DNA from: Alphaproteobacteria bacterium | GTDB lineage: Bacteria; Pseudomonadota; Alphaproteobacteria; Rickettsiales; UBA1997 | Length of the DNA: 64,000 nucleotides | Direction: 5' to 3' | Assembly (NCBI GenBank): GCA_021151765.1 | Contig: JAGKWR010000003.1 | Span: 93,572-157,571 of the forward strand | Shown: one piece after another, positions 1-8,213 of the stretch | Layout of the letters: each line of letters opens with the position of its first letter | How positions within the stretch are numbered: position 1 is the first letter of the stretch | Program-made: the position numbers and the translations under genes | Notes under the pieces: generated by a model | Told to the model about the DNA's origin: nothing | Seen by the model: the letters and a program-made list of their open reading frames with translations, nothing else | Database searches by the model: none

Positions 1-1
1 C

Positions 2-1750
2 ATGTTGGAATCGGCAAAAGCCCAAGACTTGATTGATATGAACCAGCAAAGATTAAAAACTTTGTTGACGGAAGGAAGAGACCTTTCTGATGAGCAAAAA
101 CACAAATTATCAAACTTGCGTACAGGTAGCGATACTTACGCGCAAGCGATTTCTAGAACTGCTGAAAATCTGGGAGGTTCAGCAGCAAGAATTGGTAGTA
201 AAGCTCTTAATCAAATTGGCCGTGGAATTTTTAGTAAAGGCGAAGCGGGTAAATCAAGCTTTGTAGATGAATATCGTAAAATACTAGATGAGCGTATCAA
301 AAATCTGAAGAGCTCGATTGATCCTAAAAAAAGTAAGTACGCCAAAGTTTTAGAAAAGATGGCTACATCTTTGAAATCTTCGCAAGATCCTATGGAAATA
401 GCGTCTTGTGATTCTTTATGTCAGTTGATTCAAAACGAAATAGAAACCGAAAATAAAGAATATAAAGACGCAATTGACAAATTCGACAAAGAAGTCTCTG
501 ACCTTACAAAAGAGATGATGGGTAAAGTTCAAGCCGATATCGATAAATCTGACGAACAGTGGAAATATCGTGCAATGTCGATGTTTTTGATCTTTACACC
601 TCTTGGTGCTTTTTCGATCGCTGGTCAAGTTTTCAATTATTTGGATCCTTTGGTTGAAATTTTTGGACCAATTTTTGAGGCAAACAAATCTTTAGGTGAG
701 GGCTTCGCCGATGCAATAACCAGTAAACAATTTGGTTTTTTGGGTCAATTGATGGATAAAATGGAAATTGATAAAGCTGTTGAAACGATAATTGATAAAA
801 CTCCGATTTTGAGTAATTTTACCGAAATTCTTAATTCTTTGATGGATAGCGAGATTGCTCAAAATGCCGGTGGACAGCTTGCGCCTATGCTCGATTCTCC
901 GTTAACTTTGGTTGCTATTGCCGCTTCTTTTTCAATTAGTAGAGCACCTGCAGAATTAGATCTGATGAAAAGTAAGAGAGATAATAAAATGAAATATCTC
1001 GGCGGTACTGAGGTTCGTGCTTTTCCTACTGAAAAAGGGTTTTTTAAAGTCAAAGAAAGTGCACTTGATGAGAAGTTCGAATCCTTTAAAAATTCTTTTA
1101 GTAAAAGCGATTCGAAGAAAGATAAAATATCGAAGTTAGTAGATAGCGAATTGGCAGTCTTGGAAAATTCATATATTGACTGCAGAGCAGCGAAATTTTT
1201 TGCAGATTCAGCAAGGTTCGGAGAATTATTACCGATCTTAACCAGAATTTCCCCTAATCTTCTTCAGCAGTATCAGCAAGGTAACATAAATGACGAAAAT
1301 GGTCTGTGTGATTTCAAAGCTGTTTTGCGCTATTTAAATCAAAATCAACAAGCAAAAAAAGATTTCAGAGAAGCATTTTTAACTGTCGCTGCAATTGATA
1401 ATAACATAGTAACAAATGGTGCTATGCAAATTGGGGTGCAGCAAGTTGCGGATTCTTTTGATGATTTAAATCAGCCAGATAATCCTCAAAAAAATATCGA
1501 GAAGGAAAATAAACAAAAAGAGGCGGCAAAACTTTTAAAGAAAGAATTCTACTTCGATGATTACAGAGCGAATGGCGGTAAAATTCTATCGCGTGATGAT
1601 AATGAAGTTAAGAAAGCAAAAGATGTAACTAGGTCGAATCGAATCGAGTTCTACTCTGATAATATGAAGATGGAAGAACCATCATCATCAATAAGGCCAA
1701 CTACAGCAATGTTATTGCAAAGAAATCAACAAAGAGCAGTAGGTATATAA
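2..1750 (+). CDS. Unknown large protein, possibly 5' truncated by the window edge
   Basis: I do not recognise this family. The frame is open from the first complete codon, so the true start may lie upstream; the ATG at base 2 is only the first visible one. The visible 582 residues are Lys/Glu/Asp/Ser-rich and probably helical. One clear hydrophobic stretch lies at about residues 191-225 and a weaker one near 300-315, so it may touch a membrane. No signal peptide is visible at this start. The C-terminus is low complexity and polar (Ser/Arg/Gln-rich). It ends 6 nt before rnd and probably shares its transcript. A lineage-specific or exported protein is possible, but nothing in the sequence proves it. 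Confidence 0.75.
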   Translation: MLESAKAQDLIDMNQQRLKTLLTEGRDLSDEQKHKLSNLRTGSDTYAQAISRTAENLGGSAARIGSKALNQIGRGIFSKGEAGKSSFVDEYRKILDERIKNLKSSIDPKKSKYAKVLEKMATSLKSSQDPMEIASCDSLCQLIQNEIETENKEYKDAIDKFDKEVSDLTKEMMGKVQADIDKSDEQWKYRAMSMFLIFTPLGAFSIAGQVFNYLDPLVEIFGPIFEANKSLGEGFADAITSKQFGFLGQLMDKMEIDKAVETIIDKTPILSNFTEILNSLMDSEIAQNAGGQLAPMLDSPLTLVAIAASFSISRAPAELDLMKSKRDNKMKYLGGTEVRAFPTEKGFFKVKESALDEKFESFKNSFSKSDSKKDKISKLVDSELAVLENSYIDCRAAKFFADSARFGELLPILTRISPNLLQQYQQGNINDENGLCDFKAVLRYLNQNQQAKKDFREAFLTVAAIDNNIVTNGAMQIGVQQVADSFDDLNQPDNPQKNIEKENKQKEAAKLLKKEFYFDDYRANGGKILSRDDNEVKKAKDVTRSNRIEFYSDNMKMEEPSSSIRPTTAMLLQRNQQRAVGI

Positions 1751-1756
1751 CTTAAT

Positions 1757-2860
1757 ATGAGTGGCTATAAGTATATCAGTGACAACAAGTCTTTACTAGA
1801 AGCTGTTGAAATGATGCGTCGTGAAAAGATTATTGCGGTAGATACTGAATTCATGCGTGAAAAAACTTACTATCCGCTTTTGTCTTTGATTCAAGTTGCT
1901 GTCAAAAACGCAAACGAGAGTTACTTTTTTATTATTGATGCTTTAGTGGAAATAGATTTGCAGCCATTTTTTGATATAATTTTTGATCGTGACATCATCA
2001 AAATTTTTCATGCTGCTTTACAAGATTTGCAAATTATTGCTCAAAAATCCCAAAAATTGTCACCTAATTTTCTGGACGATTTATCAGCTAGCGTGGTGGA
2101 TACGCAAATAATGTCGAACTTTTGCGGTATGAATTTCAACTCGGGTTACTCTGCTTTAGTAGAAAAGTTTTTTCAGCAAAATATCGATAAAACTTTACAA
2201 AGAAGTAATTGGCAAAAAAGACCTTTGAGTGAAGAGCAGCTTGATTACGCAATTTCTGACGTCTTATTTTTGCATGAAATTTATCATAAATTATTAGAAG
2301 AACTTAAAGAGAAGAATAGGGAGCAGTGGTTCTTTGAAGAAATGAGAAGTTTCATTAAAAATACCTTCAAAGAATCTGGAGAAAATTTATTTAAAAAATT
2401 TTCCTTTCGTGGACGTAGCAAAGAAGAAATTGCAACGCTTAAAAATCTGATTTTATGGCGTGAAAATTGGGCGCAGAAGTTAGATATACCAAGACAACAT
2501 TTTATAAGAGATCACGTTCTAGAACGGGTTGCTTATTCTAAGGACTTCAATTTAAAATTAAGCCAACACCAAATTTCCGAAATGAAAGAAATTGTGGAGC
2601 AGAAAAATGGCTTCATGGAAGCGGACTCACCAAGATCAGAGAATAGTTTCATGAATTCTAAGCAAAAAGAGCTCTACAAGAAAGCCAAAGAATTGATGGT
2701 TGAGGTTTCTAATGAACAACAAATTCGAGAACAAATTTTATTGCCAAACCATAATCTTAAAAGTTTAGTTTGTGGTAAAAAAACGATGGCCGATAGCATC
2801 GCAAAATGGCGTTATCAGCTTTACGGCAAAAGACTGGAAAAAATAATTTACGAAAAATGA
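1757..2860 (+). CDS. rnd: Ribonuclease D
   Basis: 3'-5' exoribonuclease of the DEDD superfamily, acting in tRNA 3'-end maturation and RNA turnover in the cytoplasm. The three exonuclease motifs are visible: DTEFMRE near residue 30 (Exo I), HAALQDLQI near residue 100 (Exo II) and YAISDVLFLHEIY near residue 165 (Exo III, with the Tyr of the DEDDy subgroup). An HRDC-like helical region follows (about 210-290). The 367-residue length is normal for the family. The gene starts 6 nt after the unknown protein, and its stop overlaps the tpiA start, indicating co-transcription and translational coupling. Confidence 0.93.
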   Translation: MSGYKYISDNKSLLEAVEMMRREKIIAVDTEFMREKTYYPLLSLIQVAVKNANESYFFIIDALVEIDLQPFFDIIFDRDIIKIFHAALQDLQIIAQKSQKLSPNFLDDLSASVVDTQIMSNFCGMNFNSGYSALVEKFFQQNIDKTLQRSNWQKRPLSEEQLDYAISDVLFLHEIYHKLLEELKEKNREQWFFEEMRSFIKNTFKESGENLFKKFSFRGRSKEEIATLKNLILWRENWAQKLDIPRQHFIRDHVLERVAYSKDFNLKLSQHQISEMKEIVEQKNGFMEADSPRSENSFMNSKQKELYKKAKELMVEVSNEQQIREQILLPNHNLKSLVCGKKTMADSIAKWRYQLYGKRLEKIIYEK

Positions 2861-3714
2861 TGAAAAAACAAATAATAGCAGCCAATTGGAAAATGAATCA
2901 CGGCTTTGAAGAAGCGGATTTATGGTTAGAATCTTTTTTAAAATTCGTCTCAGAAAATAAAGCGCAATTAGCCGAAACCGAAATTGTAGTTTGTCCGCCA
3001 GTTTTTATGATTGATTATGTCGATAGCGAGTTGATGGAAAGCGGGTTTCAGCGTTTAGAAACTTTGCTGAAATATCAAGGTCGTGACGTTACGCAAATGT
3101 CGGAAGAAGAAATTACCGCAATAATTTTCAAAGAGCGCATGTTTTCTCTTGGCGCGCAAGATTGTCATTTTGAAATTTCGGGTTCTTTTACCGGCGATAT
3201 TAGCTCTGAAATGTTAAAGAAAATCGGTTGCGAATACGTAATTCTTGGTCATTCAGAACGTCGAGCTGGACATTTCGAAAGTGATGAAATTGTTGCCAAA
3301 AAAGTACGCGCTGCGTTGTCGCAAAATTTAACGCCAATTATTTGCGTTGGTGAAAGCAAAGAAACGCGAGAGCAAGGCAAACATTTAGAATTTGTTTATC
3401 GTCAAATTATGAATTCAGTGCCAAGCGATGTGAAGTTCGAAAAGCTGGTAATTGCTTATGAACCAATTTGGTCAATTGGAACTGGTTTGGTGCCAACTTC
3501 TGAGCAAATCAAAGAAATGGCGAAGTTGATTAAAAAGATTTTTACCGAAAAAATGCCCAATATTGCCGATAGTTATTTTACGCTTTATGGCGGTTCAGTA
3601 ACTGCGCAAAATTCTGCAGAAATTTTAAAAATTGAAAATGTTGATGGTTTATTGGTTGGCAAAGCCAGCCTTGACGCCGCAGAGTTTTCAAAAATTTGTT
3701 CTTCTAACTCCTAA
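2857..3714 (+). CDS. tpiA: Triosephosphate isomerase with an internal insertion
   Basis: Interconverts dihydroxyacetone phosphate and glyceraldehyde 3-phosphate. Catalytic residues are in place: Lys12 in NWKMN, His132 in LGHSERR and Glu202 in AYEPIWSIGTG; the phosphate-binding GGSV is near the C-terminus. The ATG at 2857 (or the adjacent one at 2860) gives a normal N-terminus and overlaps the rnd stop. At 285 residues it is about 30 longer than the usual ~250. The excess sits between the PP motif (47-48) and the LGAQ motif (98-101), where a charged helical stretch of roughly 30 residues is inserted. Catalytic parts are undisturbed, so the enzyme is probably active. Confidence 0.95.
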   Translation: MMKKQIIAANWKMNHGFEEADLWLESFLKFVSENKAQLAETEIVVCPPVFMIDYVDSELMESGFQRLETLLKYQGRDVTQMSEEEITAIIFKERMFSLGAQDCHFEISGSFTGDISSEMLKKIGCEYVILGHSERRAGHFESDEIVAKKVRAALSQNLTPIICVGESKETREQGKHLEFVYRQIMNSVPSDVKFEKLVIAYEPIWSIGTGLVPTSEQIKEMAKLIKKIFTEKMPNIADSYFTLYGGSVTAQNSAEILKIENVDGLLVGKASLDAAEFSKICSSNS

Positions 3715-3726
3715 TTCCTAAAATTT

Positions 3727-5166
3727 ATGTCTTTCCGTATTGAATCCGACTCTTTCGGCGAAATCCAAGTTCCTGCTGACGCTTATTATGCAGCGCAAAC
3801 TCAGCGTTCAGTGCAAAATTTCCCGATTCAAAATCACAATCCCGGCCACAAAATGCCAAAAGAAGTGATTCGCGCCATGTTGATGGTGAAAAAAGCAGCA
3901 GCTTTGGCCAATAAAGAATTGATGGCGGCTGATCCAACTTCTGATGAATTCAAGAAATTCTCGCCAGATTTAGCCGATAAAATCATCGATTCAGTTGATA
4001 CAATTTTAGCGAAATTTGATTGGTTCTACGAGAATCATTTTCCACTTGTGGTTTGGCAAACTGGCTCAGGCACGCAAACCAACATGAACACCAACGAAGT
4101 TATTGCTTCAGTTGCCAATGAAAAAGTTACTGGCCAAAAAGGTGGAAAGTCGCCAGTTCATCCTAACGATCACGTAAATTTGGGTCAATCTTCAAACGAT
4201 ACTTTCCCTACAGCGATGCACGTTGCGGCTGTTCTTTCAACTTACGAAACTTTGTTGCCAACTCTTACTCGTTTCGCAAGTGAACTCGGCAAAAAAGAAA
4301 AAGAATTCGCCAATATCATCAAAATCGGCAGAACGCACACGCAAGACGCAACTCCGGTAACTTTGGGACAAGAATTTGGCGCTTATCGTCATCAAATTGA
4401 AATGGCCATCAACTTCATTTCATATTCAATCAAATCGGTTTGCTATTTGGCGCAAGGCGGAACGGCAGTTGGAACTGGCTTGAATTGTCATCCAAAATTC
4501 GCTGAAAAGTTCGCATCTAAAATCACTGAAGTTTCGGCAATCAAACAAGATAAATTCTTAACTAACCCAAATAAATTTTCGTCTTTGGCGTGTAACGACG
4601 AGCTGGTGAATTTCTCAGGATCGTTGAATTCATTGGCCGTTTCTGTGATGAAAATCGCCAACGACATTCGTTTCTTAGCTTCTGGTCCACGTTCTGGTTT
4701 GGGCGAAATTTCTTTGCCAGAAAACGAGCCGGGTTCATCAATCATGCCGGGAAAAGTCAATCCAACTCAGTGTGAAGCTTTGACGATGATTGCTTGCCAA
4801 GTTATGGGAAATCACGTGGCAGTTACAGTTGGTGGATCGAACGGTCATTTCGAATTGAACGTTTTCCGTCCAATGATTATCAGAAACGTAGTCGAATCAA
4901 TCAACTTGCTCAACGATGGCATCAACAGTTTTATCGATCAATGTTTGGTGGGAATTGTTGCTAACGAAGAGCGCATCCAACAATTGCTTGAGCAATCTTT
5001 GATGTTGGTAACTGCGTTGAATCCTTACATCGGTTATGACAACGCCGCAAAAATCGCTAAAAAAGCACACAAAGAAGGCACAACTTTGAAAGAAGCTGCA
5101 CTTGCTTTAGAATTGGTTACTGAAGAGCAATTCGCGCTTTGGGTTAATCCAAAAAATATGATTTAA
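3727..5166 (+). CDS. fumC: Class II fumarate hydratase
   Basis: Iron-independent fumarase that interconverts fumarate and malate in the TCA cycle; the active enzyme is a tetramer. The superfamily signature GSSIMPGKVNP is at residues 336-346 and HTQDATPVTLGQEF starts near residue 204. The N-terminal segment (RIESDSFGEIQVP) and the 479-residue length fit FumC rather than argininosuccinate lyase or aspartase. It follows tpiA by 12 nt and is followed by a strong hairpin at 5184-5209, so it is likely the last gene of the rnd-tpiA-fumC unit. Confidence 0.96.
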   Translation: MSFRIESDSFGEIQVPADAYYAAQTQRSVQNFPIQNHNPGHKMPKEVIRAMLMVKKAAALANKELMAADPTSDEFKKFSPDLADKIIDSVDTILAKFDWFYENHFPLVVWQTGSGTQTNMNTNEVIASVANEKVTGQKGGKSPVHPNDHVNLGQSSNDTFPTAMHVAAVLSTYETLLPTLTRFASELGKKEKEFANIIKIGRTHTQDATPVTLGQEFGAYRHQIEMAINFISYSIKSVCYLAQGGTAVGTGLNCHPKFAEKFASKITEVSAIKQDKFLTNPNKFSSLACNDELVNFSGSLNSLAVSVMKIANDIRFLASGPRSGLGEISLPENEPGSSIMPGKVNPTQCEALTMIACQVMGNHVAVTVGGSNGHFELNVFRPMIIRNVVESINLLNDGINSFIDQCLVGIVANEERIQQLLEQSLMLVTALNPYIGYDNAAKIAKKAHKEGTTLKEAALALELVTEEQFALWVNPKNMI

Positions 5167-5183
5167 CTTCGTTATTTCTAACT

Positions 5184-5209
5184 TAGGCGAGCCTTCAAAA
5201 GCTCGCCTA
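5184..5209 (+). terminator. Hairpin terminator after fumC
   Basis: A perfect 9-bp GC-rich inverted repeat (TAGGCGAGC / GCTCGCCTA) with an 8-nt loop lies 17 nt after the fumC stop and is followed by a short T-rich stretch. It is consistent with intrinsic termination of the upstream operon. Confidence 0.75.
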
Positions 5210-5343
5210 TTTCAACTTAATCACCATGAAAAATAATCTCTCAATTTTTGAAAATTTTACAGTACGCCGTCATTTTGATGAAAAATCTTAGAAGTGGTGA
5301 CGAGCACAAATTTTTTAAATGCTAAAAAAACAATAAAATAAAA

Positions 5344-6519
5344 ATGAATTTCGATTTCATAATCATCGGCGGATCCTTTGCGGGAATGACTACGGCTCTT
5401 AGCTTGAGCAACGTTTCTACTGATTTGAAAATCGCGATTATTGAGAGACAAAATATCTTGCAAGAAGACCGTCAGCGTGATGGCCGTGCTTATGCAATTT
5501 CTGCAGCGTCTTTGAAATTGTTCAAAGAAATCGGAATTTATGAAGCAGTGCAGCAAGAAGCTGGCAAAATTGCTGACATTAAAATCACTGATTACAAATC
5601 ACCTTTTTTCCTTGATTTTATTGGCTTTGAAGTTGATCCGCAACACGGACAGCTTGGTCAAATTATTGAGAATTATCATATTCACAATGCGCTGCGTAAT
5701 CGCATTTTAGAGCATAAAAATATCACTGTTTTTTCGCCAAATTCTTACGAAGAAATTAATTTTGGTGACGTTGTAAAAGTGAAGTTGGATGACGAAAAAA
5801 TAATTAGCGGAAAATTATTATTAGCTTGTGATGGCCGTTTTTCTAGGCTGCGCGATCTTTATCAAATTCACACGACGCAAAAAAAATATCATCAAACTGC
5901 TATTGTTTTTAATATTTCGCATCAATTGCCTCACGAAAATATTGCTCACGAAAAGTTTTTACCGGGTGGCCCGTTGGCAATTTTGCCGCTGAAAAATCCG
6001 CATCAATCTTCTATCGTGTGGATTTCTTCTGATGAAACGGCGCAGCTAGTTATGTCGCTTGATGACGAAAATTTTATTCATCAACTTACTAAAAAAACTG
6101 AAAATTGTTTAGGAAAAATTAGCGTAATTTCAGAAAAATTTTCTTACCCATTAATTTTGATTGAAGCTGAAAAGTTCTATCACGAAAAAATGTTATTAAT
6201 CGGTGATGCTGCTGCTGGTGTGCATCCAATTGCTGGCCAGGGTTTTAATTTGGCAATTACTGGAATCAAAATTTTATGCCAATTAGTGCAAGAAAGTTTG
6301 AACAGCGGTTTTGATATTTCTGCAGAAAATTTGATCAAAGAATATAATAAAAAAGCACGTCGTGAAGCTAAGAAAATGTTGATCGCAACCGACATATTAA
6401 ATTCACTTTTTGAAACCAAAAGTTTCTCCATAAATTTGGCACGAAATTTGGGAATTGGCTTGGTCAATAAAATACCAAAATTGAAGAAATTTTTTATCAA
6501 ATCTGCCGGAGGATTTTAG
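5344..6519 (+). CDS. ubiH: UbiH/COQ6-family FAD-dependent ubiquinone hydroxylase
   Basis: Flavoprotein monooxygenase that hydroxylates a polyprenyl-phenol ring during ubiquinone biosynthesis at the inner membrane. The N-terminal dinucleotide-binding motif IIGGSFAGMTTALSL is at residues 7-21. The second FAD motif, GDAAAGVHPIAGQGFN, begins at residue 287 and is typical of the UbiH/UbiF/UbiL/COQ6 group. Length (391 aa) is normal. Which ring position it hydroxylates cannot be decided from sequence alone; single enzymes of this family can act at more than one position in alphaproteobacteria. The waaA start follows 5 nt after the stop. Confidence 0.88.
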   Translation: MNFDFIIIGGSFAGMTTALSLSNVSTDLKIAIIERQNILQEDRQRDGRAYAISAASLKLFKEIGIYEAVQQEAGKIADIKITDYKSPFFLDFIGFEVDPQHGQLGQIIENYHIHNALRNRILEHKNITVFSPNSYEEINFGDVVKVKLDDEKIISGKLLLACDGRFSRLRDLYQIHTTQKKYHQTAIVFNISHQLPHENIAHEKFLPGGPLAILPLKNPHQSSIVWISSDETAQLVMSLDDENFIHQLTKKTENCLGKISVISEKFSYPLILIEAEKFYHEKMLLIGDAAAGVHPIAGQGFNLAITGIKILCQLVQESLNSGFDISAENLIKEYNKKARREAKKMLIATDILNSLFETKSFSINLARNLGIGLVNKIPKLKKFFIKSAGGF

Positions 6520-6524
6520 AAGCA

Positions 6525-7823
6525 ATGTTATTATACCGCTTACTCTCAATTGTTCTCTACCCAATTATTGAGCTTTATTTGATCTTTCGCGTTTACAAAA
6601 AAAAGGAAGATAAGAATCGTTTAAAAGAACGTTTTGGCAAACCAACTCAAGAACGTCCGCAAGGTTTAGTTTTCTGGATTCATGCTGTTAGCGTTGGTGA
6701 AACTAATTCTTCGTTCGTTTTAGTTGATGAAATTTTGCAAAAATTGCCAGAAGTTACTGTTTTATTTACAACTACGACTGTTACTTCAGCGGCAACAGTT
6801 GCGGCAAAATTGCCAGAATTTTCTGGTCGCGTTATTCATCAATATTTGCCCGTAGATTCACTATTTTGCGTCAGAAGTTTTTTACAATATTGGCAACCTT
6901 GTGCTTCGTTGTTTGTTGAGTCGGAAGTATGGCCAAATTTGATTGCGGAGTCTCGTGCTTTAGGATCTTTGGTGTTTTTGATTAATGCTCGCATATCGCA
7001 AAAGTCGGCTAATAAATGGAACATTGCTACAGCTTTAGGATTCAATATTTTTGATTATTTTAACCAAATTTTTGCACAAAGTTTAGAAGACCAAAAACGC
7101 TTTGCTGCTTTGACTAAAAACCAAGTTCTATTTTTAGGAAACTTGAAGTCGCAAGCACGCGATTTATCGTGTAATTTTGAGCAGTTGCAAATTTTACAAG
7201 AGCAAATTGCTAATCGTAAATTCTGGTTGGCAGCAAGCACTCACAAGGGTGAAGAAGAAATTGTTATTGCGGCGCATCGTGAGTTGAAAAAAGAATTTCC
7301 TGATTTGTTGACAATTTTGGTGCCGCGTCATCCCAATCGCGCCAACGAGATCAAGAATTTGATTGGTGATTTACCGTTTAGTCAAAGAAGTCAAAATTCT
7401 GCGATTACGCAAAGTACGGAACTTTACTTGGCCGATACTTTAGGCGAACTTGGCACTTTTTATCGTTTGAGTAATTTCGCATTTTTAGGCGGTTCTTTAA
7501 TCGAAGTCGGCGGACACAATCCTTACGAGCCAATCAAATTGAATTGTGCGGTTATTTCTGGTCGTCACGTTTTCAATTTCAAAGAAGTTTATCAAAAATT
7601 AGAAACCACGCAAGCTTGCGTTATGATTGAGTCGATCGCTGATTTAACAGCGCAAGTTAGTGCTTTTCTGCGTGATGAAAAAAGCAGCGAGGCAATTGCA
7701 AATAAAGCTAAAGATCTGGTTGATACTACAGAAAATATTGCTGCGGCAGTGGTTGATCAAATTATTTTGAGCTTTCCAGAAGATGAAGAAGAAGTTGTCG
7801 AAACTACCGAAATTGAGCAGTAA
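6525..7823 (+). CDS. waaA: Kdo transferase (WaaA/KdtA, GT30)
   Basis: Transfers Kdo from CMP-Kdo to lipid A precursor, the first step of LPS core assembly, at the cytoplasmic face of the inner membrane. An N-terminal membrane anchor (about residues 3-23) is followed by RLKERFG, the family motif WIHAVSVGE, VESEVWPNL and, near residue 320, LGGSLIEVGGHNPYEP, which together identify GT30. Length (432 aa) is normal; a short acidic tail follows the catalytic domain. A GGAGG lies 12 nt before the ATG, inside the end of ubiH. Its presence shows the organism makes a Kdo-containing LPS. Confidence 0.95.
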   Translation: MLLYRLLSIVLYPIIELYLIFRVYKKKEDKNRLKERFGKPTQERPQGLVFWIHAVSVGETNSSFVLVDEILQKLPEVTVLFTTTTVTSAATVAAKLPEFSGRVIHQYLPVDSLFCVRSFLQYWQPCASLFVESEVWPNLIAESRALGSLVFLINARISQKSANKWNIATALGFNIFDYFNQIFAQSLEDQKRFAALTKNQVLFLGNLKSQARDLSCNFEQLQILQEQIANRKFWLAASTHKGEEEIVIAAHRELKKEFPDLLTILVPRHPNRANEIKNLIGDLPFSQRSQNSAITQSTELYLADTLGELGTFYRLSNFAFLGGSLIEVGGHNPYEPIKLNCAVISGRHVFNFKEVYQKLETTQACVMIESIADLTAQVSAFLRDEKSSEAIANKAKDLVDTTENIAAAVVDQIILSFPEDEEEVVETTEIEQ

Positions 7824-7831
7824 GAAGTCGA

Positions 7832-7866
7832 CTCGTTAGATTAATTTTGAAGTTTAATCTAACGAG
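7832..7866. terminator. Shared hairpin between waaA and the cupredoxin gene
   Basis: A perfect 13-bp inverted repeat (arms 7832-7844 and 7854-7866, 9-nt loop) sits between two convergent genes. No long T tract follows on either strand, but the position and stem length suggest a bidirectional terminator. Confidence 0.6.
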
Positions 7867-7885
7867 ATTTCGCGAACGGATTAAA

Positions 7886-8212
7886 CTATTTTACAATAAT
7901 TTTTCCTTGAGCAGTTTTTTGATGGAAGTCGCCGTAGAACTTGTATTCGCCAGCTTTCAAGGCACTTACCGGAATCGTAACTTTTTTGCCAGCGTTGACC
8001 AGCTTTTCTTTGTGTAAGTCGTCGCTTTCAAATTCTTCCAAAGTTTTATCCAAATTTTCGATCACCAATTTGAAATTTTTGTTAGCCGGAATTTCGATTT
8101 GTTCTGGTGAAAATTTATGATCTTTAATTTGCACTAAATATTCAGCATCAGCAGATAAAGCTTGCGAGGCCAAGACAAAAGATAAAGCGGTAATAGCGAA
8201 TAATTTTTTCAT
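7886..8212 (-). CDS. Periplasmic cupredoxin-like protein (FTR1-associated type)
   Basis: Small exported protein of 108 residues. A signal peptide (MKKLFAITALSFVLASQALSA) precedes a single cupredoxin-like beta domain. The end of the domain, GEYKFYGDFHQKTAQGKI, resembles cupredoxins that accompany FTR1/EfeU iron permeases (EfeO-type domain); a family role in metal handling is known, but copper ligands here are not obvious apart from His residues. An upstream in-frame ATG would lie inside radA; the ATG at 8210-8212 directly gives the signal peptide and starts 1 nt after the radA stop, implying coupling to radA. An FTR1 permease is encoded about 22 kb away at 29826-30626. Confidence 0.82.
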   Translation of the reverse strand: MKKLFAITALSFVLASQALSADAEYLVQIKDHKFSPEQIEIPANKNFKLVIENLDKTLEEFESDDLHKEKLVNAGKKVTIPVSALKAGEYKFYGDFHQKTAQGKIIVK

Positions 8213-8213
8213 T

